Assembly: GCA_016869555.1 (NCBI GenBank)
Contig: VGDY01000006.1
Coordinates: 1 to 56,741, forward strand
DNA length: 56,741 nucleotides
Direction: 5' to 3'
DNA from: Alphaproteobacteria bacterium
GTDB taxonomy: Bacteria; Pseudomonadota; Alphaproteobacteria; Rhizobiales; Beijerinckiaceae
Shown here piece by piece: positions 35,915 to 45,280 of the stretch. A program made the translations under genes and the position numbers. Under the pieces are notes generated by a model. The model ran no database searches. It was not told the DNA's origin and saw nothing but the letters and a program-made list of their open reading frames with translations. The first letter of the stretch is position 1. Each line of letters opens with the position of its first letter.

Positions 35915-37290
35915 GCTCTTTCAAGAAGTGGCGCGAATGACGCGGGAAGCGCCTGCGGCTGCGGTTCGCCGCGCAGGTCGCTCAGCCCCACGTCGCTCAG
36001 CCATTGCGCGAATTCCGGCGCCGGCGCCAGATCGAGCATGCGCCGCACGGCGAGCACGTCATGATAGGAGGTGCTTTGGTAATTCAGCATGACGTCATCC
36101 GCGCCGGGAACGCCCATGACATAATTGACGCCGGCGACGGCGAGCAGCGTGAGAATGTCGTCCATGTCGTTCTGGTCGGCCTCGGCGTGATTGGTGTAAC
36201 AGACGTCGCAGCCCATCGGCAGTCCGAGCAGCTTGCCGCAAAAATGGTCTTCGAGCGCCGCCCGCGTGATCTGCTTGCCGTCGAAGAGATATTCCGGCCC
36301 GATAAATCCGACGACCGTATTGATCAGCAGAGGATCGAACATTCGCGCGACGCCATAGGCGCGCGCTTCAAGCGTCTGCTGATCGCAATTCCAATGGGCG
36401 TTGGCCGAAAGCGCGCTGCCCTGGCCGGTTTCGAAATACATGACATTGTCGCCGATCGTCCCGCGCCTCAATGCGAGCGCCGCCGCGTGGGCCTCGCGCA
36501 ACAGCGCCAGATTGATCCCAAAGCTTGCATTGGCGGCCTGGGTGCCGCCGATCGACTGGAAAACCAGATCGACCGGCGCCTGCCGCGCCATGAGCTGCAG
36601 CGTCGTGGTGACATGCGCGAGCACGCAGGACTGTGTCGGAATGTTCAGCGTCTCGCGCAATTCGTCGAGCAGGCGCAAGAGCTCATAGCATTGTTCCGGA
36701 CTGTCGGAGGCCGGATTGACGCCGATGACGGCGTCGCCATTGCCGAGCAGCAGCCCGTCAATCGCGCTGGCGAGAACGCCGCGCGCGTCGTCGGTCGGAT
36801 GGTTGGGCTGAATGCGCGACGACAACCGTCCGCGCAGGCCGAGCGTGTTGCGAAATCTGGTGACGACGCGCCGCTTGGCGGCGATAAGAATCAAGTCCTG
36901 GTTGCGGCAGATTTTCGATACCGCCGCCGCCATTTCGGGCGTGAGCCCGAAGGTCAGAGCGGCGAGCGCTTCCTCATCGGCGGCGTCGGAGAGAAGCCAG
37001 TCGCGAAATTCGCCGACGGTGAGAGACGCGATCGGCGCAAAGGCCATTCGATCATGATTGTCGAGGATCAGTCGCGTGACTTCGTCTTCTTCATAGGGAA
37101 CGAGCGCTTCGTTCAGGAAGACGCTCAAGGGGAGATCGGCGAGCGCCATCTGCGCGGCGACGCGTTCGGCCGCGCTCGTCGCCGCAATTCCGGCGAGACA
37201 ATCTCCTGAACGCAGCGGAGTCGCCTTCGCCATCAGCGATTTGAGATCGGGAAACCCGTAGCGCGTTCCGCGAATCGTCGTCCCATACAT
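35911..37290 (-). CDS. eutB: Ethanolamine ammonia-lyase, large subunit
   Basis: 459 residues, full length for EutB. Conserved stretches include VFLNEALVPYEEDEVTRLIL, RIQPNHPTDD, GLLLGNGDAVIGVNPASDS, VFQSIGGTQAANASFGINLA, FETGQGSALSANAHWNCDQQ, GFIGPEYLFDGKQI and LPMGCDVCYTNHAEADQNDM. It holds the active site. There are no microcompartment shell genes, no eutA reactivase and no ethanolamine permease in the window, so this is the stand-alone cytosolic type found in many soil bacteria. Divergent from the kinase gene at 37451; no cobalamin riboswitch is visible in the 160-bp gap. Confidence 0.96.
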   Translation of the reverse strand: MYGTTIRGTRYGFPDLKSLMAKATPLRSGDCLAGIAATSAAERVAAQMALADLPLSVFLNEALVPYEEDEVTRLILDNHDRMAFAPIASLTVGEFRDWLLSDAADEEALAALTFGLTPEMAAAVSKICRNQDLILIAAKRRVVTRFRNTLGLRGRLSSRIQPNHPTDDARGVLASAIDGLLLGNGDAVIGVNPASDSPEQCYELLRLLDELRETLNIPTQSCVLAHVTTTLQLMARQAPVDLVFQSIGGTQAANASFGINLALLREAHAAALALRRGTIGDNVMYFETGQGSALSANAHWNCDQQTLEARAYGVARMFDPLLINTVVGFIGPEYLFDGKQITRAALEDHFCGKLLGLPMGCDVCYTNHAEADQNDMDDILTLLAVAGVNYVMGVPGADDVMLNYQSTSYHDVLAVRRMLDLAPAPEFAQWLSDVGLSDLRGEPQPQALPASFAPLLERA

Positions 37291-37450
37291 GGCTCGACCT
37301 CGAACGACCGTTTCTCAAGGCTAGGGCGCCTATATGAACATGTCACCTTGCGCGGGTAAGTTTTCCCCAGCGCCGCCGCAACCCATGGCCTTTGCGCCCG
37401 ACCAGAATATACTCGCCGAGCCGAAGTTTGTTTCGTTCCCGCCGGAGCCG

Positions 37451-38341
37451 ATGTCAGCCCCTACCGCAGATCCCGAAAATCTGATCCGCGCGCTTCCGAT
37501 CTGGCGCGGATCGATCGATATCGCGCCTTTGCTCGGCGGCATCACCAACAAAAATTATATCGTCGCCGACGGCGACCGTCGCGTCGTCGTTCGCCTTGGC
37601 GGCGACATTCCGGTTCATGGCGTGATGCGCTTTAACGAATTGGCCGCGAGCCGGGCGGCAGGCGCCGCGGGCGTGTCGCCGAAGGTTCTTTGCGCGGCGC
37701 CGATGGCGATGGCGCTCGAATATATTTCAGGCCGCACCTATGACGCTCAGGACGTGCGCGCAAATCGTCGGCGCTGCGTCGATCTCGTCAAGCGCGTTCA
37801 TCGCGAACTCGCGCGGCAGTTGCGCGGGCCGACCCTGGCGTTCAACGTCTTTCACGTCATCCGCGATTATGCCCATACGCTCGCCGACGACCAAAGCCGG
37901 ATAGCGTCGCAATTGCCGCGTTTGCTCGCGGCAAGCGAGCGTCTGGAGAGCGCCGTCGGCTCTATCGATCTCGTTTTTGGCCACAATGATCTCCTCGCCG
38001 CCAATTTCATCGATGACGGGCGCCGTCTCTGGCTCGTCGACTGGGATTATGCGGGCTGGAACTCGCCGCTGTTCGATCTTGGCGGGCTCTCGTCGAACAA
38101 CGGCTTCGACGCCGCGGAAGACGATGCGATGCTCGAGGAATATTTCGAAACGCCGCCCACCGATGCGCTGCGGCGCCGGTTCAAGGCGATGCTCTGCGCC
38201 TCGCTCCTACGCGAAACGCTGTGGAGTCTCGTCTCGGAAAGCCGATCGACGATCGATTTCGACTATGTCGCTTACTCCGATGAAAATATGAGTCGCTTCG
38301 AGGGCGCCTGGGCGGCGTTCCAGCAGATGGAAAAAGCATGA
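37451..38341 (+). CDS. Choline/ethanolamine kinase-like phosphotransferase
   Basis: 296 residues if started at the ATG at 37451, the start closest to where homologues begin (LIRALPIWRGSIDIAPLLGG). The protein-kinase-like fold shows GGITNKNYIVADGDRRVVVR for the nucleotide loop, the catalytic loop FGHNDLLAANFID and the metal-binding LVDWDYAGWNSPLFDLGG. The family includes choline, ethanolamine and thiamine kinases. Its ATGA overlap with the FAD dehydrogenase gene, and divergence from eutBC, suggest an aminoalcohol or N-methylated amine substrate, not proven. The frame is open to 37334, so a longer N-terminus is possible. Confidence 0.85.
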   Translation: MSAPTADPENLIRALPIWRGSIDIAPLLGGITNKNYIVADGDRRVVVRLGGDIPVHGVMRFNELAASRAAGAAGVSPKVLCAAPMAMALEYISGRTYDAQDVRANRRRCVDLVKRVHRELARQLRGPTLAFNVFHVIRDYAHTLADDQSRIASQLPRLLAASERLESAVGSIDLVFGHNDLLAANFIDDGRRLWLVDWDYAGWNSPLFDLGGLSSNNGFDAAEDDAMLEEYFETPPTDALRRRFKAMLCASLLRETLWSLVSESRSTIDFDYVAYSDENMSRFEGAWAAFQQMEKA

Positions 38342-40785
38342 CCGACCTTCCGCGAAGCGCGCAGATTGTCGTTATCGGCGGGGGCATCATCGGCTGCTCG
38401 GTCGCCTATCACCTCGCCAAACGCGGGGTCGAGACGCTGCTCATCGAGCGCCACCAGCTGACGTCGGGTTCGACATGGCATGCCGCCGGACTGATCGGAC
38501 AGTTGCGGACCAACGCCAATATCACCAGGCTGCTTGGCTATTCGGTGGAGCTCTATAACCGGCTTGAGGAAGAGACCGGCTATGCGACGGGCTGGCGACG
38601 AAACGGCGGCTTGCGTCTCGCCTGCAACGCCGACCGATGGATCGAAGTCAAACGGCAGGCTACGTCCGCCAGGAGCTTTGGCCTCGAGATGCAGCTCATG
38701 AGCGCCAGGGAGGCGCAGGCGCTGTGGCCGCTGATGAATGTCGATGACGTCGTCGGCGCGGCCTTCCTGCCGACCGACGGACAGGCGAATCCGTCCGACA
38801 TCACCCAGGCGCTGGCGAAAGGCGCGCGGCTTGCCGGCGCTAAGCTTTTCGAGGGCGTCGCCGTCACGGATTTCGTCATCGAGAATGACCGCGTGCGCGG
38901 GGTCGTCACCGATCACGGCCCGATCGCTTGCGAAAAGCTGGTGCTCTGCGCCGGCCTGTGGACGCAGCCGCTCGCCGCGCGCGCCGGCGTCGCGGTTCCG
39001 CTCTCCGCGGTTCACCATCAATATATCGTGACCGAGAAAATCGACGGCGTGTCCAGCGATCTGCCGACGCTGCGCGATCCGGATCGGCTGACCTATTACA
39101 AGGAGGAGGTCGGCGGCCTCGTCATGGGCGGCTATGAGCCCAATCCCGTGCCCTGGTTGTCGGGCGCCGTGCCCGAGGATTTCGCCTTCCGGCTGCTCGA
39201 AGACGACTGGGATCATTTCGAGCCGATCATGACTCTCGCGCTCGGCCGCGTGCCGGCGCTCGCCGAGGCCGGGATCAAGCAGATGATCAACGGACTCGAA
39301 AGCTTCACGCCCGACGGCAATTGGATGATCGGCGAAGCGCCGGAGGTGCGCAATTTCTTCGTCGGCGCCGGCTTCAACGCCTTCGGCATCGCCTCTGCCG
39401 GCGGCGCCGGCATGGCGCTCGCCGAATGGGCGGCCGACGGCGAACAGCCCTTCGATCTCTGGCCGGTCGATATTCGCCGCTTCGGCGCGCCGCATCGGGA
39501 CCCGAACTGGGTGCGGGTGCGCACGCTCGAAGCCTATGCGCGCCATTACAGCATCGCCTGGCCCTATGAGGAGTTTACGTCGGGCCGGCCGCTGCGGCGC
39601 TCGCCCTTATATGAGCGGCTGAAAGCGAAAGGCGCGTGCTTTGGCGAGAAGATGGGTTTCGAACGGCCCAACTGGTTCGCTGATGTGAAGGTCGGCGAAG
39701 AGCCGGCGGATCGCTATTTCTTCAGCCGGCCGGGATGGTTCGACGCGGTCGGACGCGAGCATCGCGCCTGCCGGGAGGCGGCGGCGCTGTTCGACCAGAC
39801 GAGCTTCGCCAAGGCGCTCGTCGTCGGCAAGGAAGCCGAAGCGGCGCTGTCCTGGATCGCCGCCAACGATGTCGCCAAGCCGCCCGGCGCCGTCGTCTAT
39901 ACGCAGTTGCTGAACGCCAAAGGCGGAATCGAAAGCGATCTGACGATCACGCGCCTGGCCCGGGATCGTTTCTACGTGGTGACGGGCACGGCGTTCGGGA
40001 CGCATGACTTCGATTGGATCGGGCGATCGATTCCCGAGGGTATGGACGCGACCCTCGTCGACGTCACTTCGGCGAATTCGGTATTGGCGTTGATGGGACC
40101 GCGCGCCCGCGACATTCTGCAAGCCTGCTGCGACGACGATCTTTCGAACGCAGCCTTTCCATTCATGAGCGCCCGCGAAATCCGTCTGGCCGGCGCGCCG
40201 GTTCTGGCGATCCGCGTCACTTATGTCGGCGAACTCGGCTGGGAGCTTCACATTCCCGTCGATTTCGCGGTCTCGGTCTATGACGCGCTGGTTGAAGCTG
40301 GCGCGGCCTTCGGACTTGTCGACGCCGGCTATCGAGCGATCGAATCGCTGCGGCTTGAGAAGGGCTATCGCGCCTGGGGCGCCGATATCGGTCCCGATCA
40401 TACGCCGCTGATGGCGGGTCTGGGTTTCGCCGTCAAAATGAAGTCCGGCGTAGCCTTCCAGGGGAGGGAAGCGCTGGTTCAATCCGCCGGCGCGCCACTG
40501 CCGCGCCTTCTCGCCGGATTCGCCGTCGACGACCCTGACATCACGCTGCTGGGGCGCGAAACCATCTATCGCAACGGCGCGCGGGTCGGCTGGCTGTCGA
40601 GCGGCGGCTATGGCTATTCGATCGGCAAGGCGATCGGCTACGGCTATGTTCGCAACCCGGACGGCGTCGATCCGACCTTCGTCCTCTCGGGCGACTATCA
40701 GCTCGAAATCGCCGGCGAGCGCCGGCCGGCGAGCGTTTCGCTTTCGCCGTTCCATGATCCGAAAGGCGAACGCATCCGCGCCTGA
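38338..40785 (+). CDS. FAD-dependent dimethylglycine/sarcosine dehydrogenase-like enzyme
   Basis: 815 residues. The N-terminal DAO domain (about 1-370) has the FAD dinucleotide motif VVIGGGIIGCSVAYHLAKRG and the following STWHAAGLIGQL, where the histidine is the usual covalent FAD site in this family. A FAO_M linker and a C-terminal GcvT-like folate-binding domain (about 430-800, with LTITRLARDRFYVVTG, VTYVGELGWELHIP and SLRLEKGYRAWGADI) complete the DMGDH/SARDH layout. It oxidatively demethylates N-methylated glycine-type substrates, passing the methyl unit to tetrahydrofolate. Exact substrate is unknown. Confidence 0.9.
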   Translation: MTDLPRSAQIVVIGGGIIGCSVAYHLAKRGVETLLIERHQLTSGSTWHAAGLIGQLRTNANITRLLGYSVELYNRLEEETGYATGWRRNGGLRLACNADRWIEVKRQATSARSFGLEMQLMSAREAQALWPLMNVDDVVGAAFLPTDGQANPSDITQALAKGARLAGAKLFEGVAVTDFVIENDRVRGVVTDHGPIACEKLVLCAGLWTQPLAARAGVAVPLSAVHHQYIVTEKIDGVSSDLPTLRDPDRLTYYKEEVGGLVMGGYEPNPVPWLSGAVPEDFAFRLLEDDWDHFEPIMTLALGRVPALAEAGIKQMINGLESFTPDGNWMIGEAPEVRNFFVGAGFNAFGIASAGGAGMALAEWAADGEQPFDLWPVDIRRFGAPHRDPNWVRVRTLEAYARHYSIAWPYEEFTSGRPLRRSPLYERLKAKGACFGEKMGFERPNWFADVKVGEEPADRYFFSRPGWFDAVGREHRACREAAALFDQTSFAKALVVGKEAEAALSWIAANDVAKPPGAVVYTQLLNAKGGIESDLTITRLARDRFYVVTGTAFGTHDFDWIGRSIPEGMDATLVDVTSANSVLALMGPRARDILQACCDDDLSNAAFPFMSAREIRLAGAPVLAIRVTYVGELGWELHIPVDFAVSVYDALVEAGAAFGLVDAGYRAIESLRLEKGYRAWGADIGPDHTPLMAGLGFAVKMKSGVAFQGREALVQSAGAPLPRLLAGFAVDDPDITLLGRETIYRNGARVGWLSSGGYGYSIGKAIGYGYVRNPDGVDPTFVLSGDYQLEIAGERRPASVSLSPFHDPKGERIRA

Positions 40786-40846
40786 CCGCTGCGGCTGGAT
40801 GCGCGCTTTAAGCGAAAAACCGGATTCCACTTTTTCGCAGCGCGCT

Positions 40847-42091
40847 CTATGCTTCGAGTTGCTGGTCGGCGCCGGCCGCCGCGCCGCCGACGTCGCGCGG
40901 GGCGTCAAATGTCGAGATCGCCGCCTCGACCGCGTCGAGCGCCAGATCGAGGTCGTCTTGAGAAATGACGAAAGGCGGCGCCAGGCGAACGACGATGCGA
41001 TGCGTGGCGGTCGTCAGCACGCCCTTTTCGATCAGCTTCTCGCATACTTCTCGCGCATTCGCATAGCGCGGGTCCAGCTCCACGCCCGCCCACAGGCCGC
41101 GGCCGCGAATCTCCTTGATCGCCGGCAGGCGCATCGCGTCCAGCCGTTGCAGCATTCTCGCGCCGAGCGCCTGACTGCGCTCGACCAGCCGCTCGTCGCG
41201 AATGACGCATAGCGCTTCCAGCCCGACGGCGGCGGCGAGCGTGTTGCCGCCGAAGGTCGACCCATGCGACCCCGGCGTGAACACATCCATCACTTCGCGC
41301 TTCGCCACGAAGGCGGAAACCGGCAGCACGCCGCCGCCGAGCGCCTTTCCGAGCGTGACGCCGTCGGGGAGAACCTTTTCATGCTCGAAGGCGAACCAGG
41401 TTCCGCTGCGCCCCAGCCCGGATTGAATCTCGTCGAGCAGCAGCAGAACGCCGTGTGCGTCGCATAGTCGGCGCAGCCCTGCGAGCCAGCCGTCGGGCGG
41501 CACGATGACGCCGGCTTCGCCCTGAATCGGCTCGACGAGGATCGCCGCCGTGTTTGGCGTGACGGCGGCTTCGAAGGCCGCGAGATCGCCAAAGCGCGCC
41601 GCGCGAAAACCCGGCATGAACGGGCCGAATCCGTCGCGATATTCGCTCTGCGATGAAAAACTGATGATCGTCGTAGTGCGGCCGTGAAAATTGCCTTCGG
41701 CGACGATGATCTCCGGATCGGCGATCCCTTTGACGCGATTGCCCCAGCGCCGCGCCGCCTTGATCGCCGTCTCGACAGCTTCGGCCCCCGAATTCATCGG
41801 CAGAGCGGCGTCGAGCCCCGTGACTTTGCACAACTCCTCGAGAAAAGGGTCTAGCCGGTCATCGCAAAAGGCGCGGGACGGCACGGCGAGACGCTGCGCC
41901 TGCTCGGCGAGCTTGGCAAGAATGCGCGGATGAGCGTGACCGAGGCTGACCGCCGAATAGGCGCTCATCATGTCGATGTAGCGCCGGCCTTCCACATCCC
42001 ACAGATAGGCGCCCTCTCCGCGCGCGAGCCTGACCGGCAGCGGATCGTAGTTTTTGGCGACGTGCTGGTTCCTGAACGTGGAGCGATCCAT
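40847..42091 (-). CDS. Class III aminotransferase, RocD-like (ornithine or lysine)
   Basis: 414 residues from the ATG at 42091 (MDRSTFRNQHVAKNYDPLPV); an upstream ATG at 42157 would add 22 residues. The ornithine aminotransferase pattern is strong: YIDMMSAYSAVSLGHAHPRI, PMNSGAEAVETAIKAARRWG, GNFHGRTTTIISFSSQ, LLLDEIQSGLGRSG and the PLP lysine in GVTLGKALGGGVLPVS. Ornithine delta-transamination is the default activity, but the divergent neighbours (ALDH7-type, HglS) fit lysine catabolism, so a lysine 6-aminotransferase role is a real alternative. Confidence 0.85.
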   Translation of the reverse strand: MDRSTFRNQHVAKNYDPLPVRLARGEGAYLWDVEGRRYIDMMSAYSAVSLGHAHPRILAKLAEQAQRLAVPSRAFCDDRLDPFLEELCKVTGLDAALPMNSGAEAVETAIKAARRWGNRVKGIADPEIIVAEGNFHGRTTTIISFSSQSEYRDGFGPFMPGFRAARFGDLAAFEAAVTPNTAAILVEPIQGEAGVIVPPDGWLAGLRRLCDAHGVLLLLDEIQSGLGRSGTWFAFEHEKVLPDGVTLGKALGGGVLPVSAFVAKREVMDVFTPGSHGSTFGGNTLAAAVGLEALCVIRDERLVERSQALGARMLQRLDAMRLPAIKEIRGRGLWAGVELDPRYANAREVCEKLIEKGVLTTATHRIVVRLAPPFVISQDDLDLALDAVEAAISTFDAPRDVGGAAAGADQQLEA

Positions 42092-42218
42092 TTCCGAGAG
42101 CTTTTTGCGCGCATCCGCATTAGATAGATGCGTGCGGGCATTTGCGTGATTATGCATACATAGGAAGACGCAACGATGGCGCCAGCCGCGTAAGCCTGGG
42201 CGAACAACGGGAGGCGAA

Positions 42219-43757
42219 ATGGAGGCGCGCGCTCTGCAAGCCGATATTGCCGTTGAAACTGCAGCCATTCTCGATGGATTCGGAATAAAATCGCAAGTCT
42301 TCGAGCGCGGCTCGCTGACCACGCGCTCGCCGATCGCCGGCGAGATCATCGCGCGCGTCGAGACCGCTAATTCAGCAATTGCTCAGCAGACCATCGCGCG
42401 CGCCGAGGCGGCATTTCACGTCTGGCGCAGCGTCCCGGCGCCGCGCCGGGGCGAATTCGTGCGTCTGCTCGGCGAGGAATTGCGCACGGCTAAGGCCGAG
42501 CTGGCGCGCCTTGTCACGATCGAGGCCGGGAAAATCACGACGGAAGGACTCGGCGAAGTTCAGGAGATGATCGATATCTGCGACTTCGCCGTCGGCCTGT
42601 CGCGTCAGCTCCACGGATTGACCATCGCCACCGAACGCCGCGGCCATCGCATGATGGAGACGTGGCATCCGCTCGGCGTCGCCGGCGTCATCACCAGTTT
42701 CAATTTTCCTGTCGCCGTCTGGGCCTGGAATGCCGCGCTGGCGCTGGTCTGCGGAAATGCGGTGGTGTGGAAGCCGTCGGAAAAAACGCCGCTCGTCGCC
42801 CTGGCGACGCAGGCGCTGGTCGAACGCGCCGCCGGGCGTTTCGGCGATGCGCCGGAGGGTCTTTGCAGCCTGCTCATCGGCGGGCGCGAGATCGGCGAGG
42901 CGCTGGTCGAAGACCCAAGGGTCCGGCTGGTTTCCGCGACGGGATCGACCGCCATGGGCCGCGCCGTCGCGCCGCGCCTCGCCAGTCGCTTCGCGCGATC
43001 GATTCTCGAACTTGGCGGCAACAACGCCGCCATCGTCTGCGCCTCCGCGCCGCTCGACCTCGCGGTGCGGGCGATCGCCTTCGCGGCGATGGGCACGGCG
43101 GGCCAGCGCTGCACCACCTTGCGCCGCCTGATCGTGCATGAAGATGTTCATGACGAGCTTCTCACGCGGCTGCGGCGCGCCTACGCTTCAGTTTCTGTCG
43201 GCGATCCACGCGACGGCGCTTCGCTCATCGGACCGCTGATCGACGAGAGCGCCTATGCGGCGATGCGCGCCGCGCTCGACGAGGCCCGCGGCGCGGGGGG
43301 CGCCGTTTACGGCGGTGAACGCGTGCTTGCGGAAAAATATCCCGGCGCCTTCTATGTGCGTCCGGCGCTGGCGGAAATGCCGGGCCAGGCGGAGGTCGTG
43401 CGGCGCGAGACATTCGCGCCCATCCTTTATGTGATGAAATTCCGCAGCCTCGACGAAGCGATCCGATTGAACAATGACGTCGCGCATGGCCTCGCGTCGT
43501 CGATCTTCACGTCGCGCCTCGATGATGCCGAGCGCTTCATTGCCGCCGACGGCTCGGATTGCGGCATCGTCAATGTGAACATCGGGCCTTCGGGCGCCGA
43601 AATCGGCGGGGCGTTCGGCGGCGAGAAGGATACCGGCGGCGGTCGTGAAGCAGGCTCGGACTGCTGGAAGTCCTACATGCGCCGCGCCACCAACACGATC
43701 AATTATTCGGGCGAATTGCCGCTGGCCCAGGGGGTCAAATTCGACCTCGACGCTTAG
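42219..43757 (+). CDS. ALDH7/AmaB-type semialdehyde dehydrogenase
   Basis: 512 residues with GGGAGG five bases before the ATG. Typical antiquitin/AmaB features: TSFNFPVAVWAWNAALALVC, VWKPSEKTPL, ELGGNNAAIV and the catalytic cysteine in MGTAGQRCTTLRRLIVHED, with GGAFGGEKDTGGGREAGSD and WKSYMRR near the end. This class oxidises 2-aminoadipate 6-semialdehyde (cyclic form piperideine-6-carboxylate) to 2-aminoadipate. The adjacent 2-oxoadipate dioxygenase gene strongly supports that role. Confidence 0.9.
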   Translation: MEARALQADIAVETAAILDGFGIKSQVFERGSLTTRSPIAGEIIARVETANSAIAQQTIARAEAAFHVWRSVPAPRRGEFVRLLGEELRTAKAELARLVTIEAGKITTEGLGEVQEMIDICDFAVGLSRQLHGLTIATERRGHRMMETWHPLGVAGVITSFNFPVAVWAWNAALALVCGNAVVWKPSEKTPLVALATQALVERAAGRFGDAPEGLCSLLIGGREIGEALVEDPRVRLVSATGSTAMGRAVAPRLASRFARSILELGGNNAAIVCASAPLDLAVRAIAFAAMGTAGQRCTTLRRLIVHEDVHDELLTRLRRAYASVSVGDPRDGASLIGPLIDESAYAAMRAALDEARGAGGAVYGGERVLAEKYPGAFYVRPALAEMPGQAEVVRRETFAPILYVMKFRSLDEAIRLNNDVAHGLASSIFTSRLDDAERFIAADGSDCGIVNVNIGPSGAEIGGAFGGEKDTGGGREAGSDCWKSYMRRATNTINYSGELPLAQGVKFDLDA

Positions 43758-43837
43758 CGTCGGCGCGCCGCGCTCATGGTTTTGCGGCGCCGACGGCTTA
43801 AATGACGAGATGCAACCGTCGATCGGTCAGAGCTGCG

Positions 43838-45241
43838 ATGAACGAGTCTTCTGCTTCCGCCGACTCCCTTCGGGCGATGTTCGCCTCTGCGATTTCGGAC
43901 ATGTATCAGGCCGAAGCGCCGCAATATCGCGCGATGAAGGCGCTTGTCGCCGAAGCGAATGGGCGATGTCTCGCCGAAGATCCGCAACTGAGGCGGCGAC
44001 TCGTCGAAAGCGGCGAGTTGGAACGACTCGACGTCGAGCGCCATGGCGCCATTCGCGTCGGGACGGCCGAGGAACTGTCGACGCTGCGCCGGCTGTTCGC
44101 GATCATGGGTATGACGGCGGTCGGCTATTACGATCTGTCGGTCGCCGGACTGCCCGTGCATTCGACCGCCTTCCGGCCGATCGACGAAGCCGCGATGCGG
44201 GCGAGCCCGTTCCGCATTTTCACCTCGCTTCTCCGGCTCGATCACATCGCCGATCCGCAGGCGCGCGAGATCGCGGCAAGGGCTCTCGCTCAGCGCGACA
44301 TTTTCACGCCGCGCTGCCGGATGCTGATCGATATCCATGAGAAGCGTGGGTTCGACGATGAAGAGACGCGGGAATTCATCATTGAAGCGGCGAAGACATT
44401 CCGCTGGAACGGGCAGGCGACGGTCTCGTCCGCCGTCTATCAGCGGCTCCATGCGACGCATCCGCTGCTCGCCGACATTGTTTGCTTCAAGGGGCCGCAT
44501 ATCAACCATCTCACCTTGCATGCGCTCGATATCGACGCCGCGCATGCCGCGATGGCGGCGCATGGCATGAATGCGAAGGCGGTCATCGAAGGGCCGCCGC
44601 GCCGGCGCCGCCCGATCCTGCTGCGCCAGACGAGCTTCAAGGCGAATCCCGAGCCTGTCGACTTCATCGAGGAGGACGGGCGGCGCGCGAGCGGCGCGCA
44701 TACGGCGCGCTTCGGCGAAATCGAACAAAGGGGCGCGGCGCTGACCGCCAAGGGACGCGCGCTCTACGACCGGCTTCTCGCCGAGGCTCAGGCCGAGGCG
44801 CCGCTCGCGGCGGATGGCGCGAATGCGCAAGCTTATAATGCGGCGCTGGTCAGACGCTTCGCGGCCTTTCCCGATGATGCGGCGACGCTGAGACGCGAGA
44901 AGCTCGCCTTCTTCCTCTATTCTCCAGATGCAAGCGCGCGGGGAGGGGAGTTGGCGTCTCGTCCTTCGGTCGAGGATCTTCTGCGCGCCGGAGCCCTGCG
45001 CGCCGAACCGATCCTTTACGAAGACTTTCTGCCGGTCAGCGCCGCCGGCATCTTTCGGTCGAATCTCGGCGATCAGCGCGCGGAAGAATTCATCGAGCGC
45101 GCCGATCGACGCGCCTTCGAGACGGCGCTGGGCGCGCCGGTCCTTGACGAATTCGCGCTCTATGAAGAGGCGGAAACGCGCTCTCTAGCAATGAGCCTTG
45201 AGGCGCTTGGCCTCGATTGCGTCGCCCGGCTTCAACCCTGA
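43838..45241 (+). CDS. hglS: 2-oxoadipate dioxygenase/decarboxylase (DUF1338, HglS-type)
   Basis: 467 residues from the ATG at 43838; an ATG at 43802 would add 12. The DUF1338/VOC-like protein has GTAEELSTLRRLFAIMGMTA, GYYDLSVAGLPVHSTAFRPI and KGPHINHLTLHALDID, plus RFGEIEQRGAALTAKGRALY. The two histidines and the glutamate of these motifs correspond to the Fe(II) ligands described for Pseudomonas HglS, which converts 2-oxoadipate to D-2-hydroxyglutarate. It follows the ALDH7 gene by 80 bp. Confidence 0.9.
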   Translation: MNESSASADSLRAMFASAISDMYQAEAPQYRAMKALVAEANGRCLAEDPQLRRRLVESGELERLDVERHGAIRVGTAEELSTLRRLFAIMGMTAVGYYDLSVAGLPVHSTAFRPIDEAAMRASPFRIFTSLLRLDHIADPQAREIAARALAQRDIFTPRCRMLIDIHEKRGFDDEETREFIIEAAKTFRWNGQATVSSAVYQRLHATHPLLADIVCFKGPHINHLTLHALDIDAAHAAMAAHGMNAKAVIEGPPRRRRPILLRQTSFKANPEPVDFIEEDGRRASGAHTARFGEIEQRGAALTAKGRALYDRLLAEAQAEAPLAADGANAQAYNAALVRRFAAFPDDAATLRREKLAFFLYSPDASARGGELASRPSVEDLLRAGALRAEPILYEDFLPVSAAGIFRSNLGDQRAEEFIERADRRAFETALGAPVLDEFALYEEAETRSLAMSLEALGLDCVARLQP

Positions 45242-45280
45242 ACAAGCGCATTCGGCCGAATTTGGCGCGACGGAGAGGGA

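Noticed and set aside
37291-37450. Cobalamin riboswitch before eutB
   Set aside because: The gap of about 160 bp to the divergent gene is too short and shows no B12-box-like sequence or fold.
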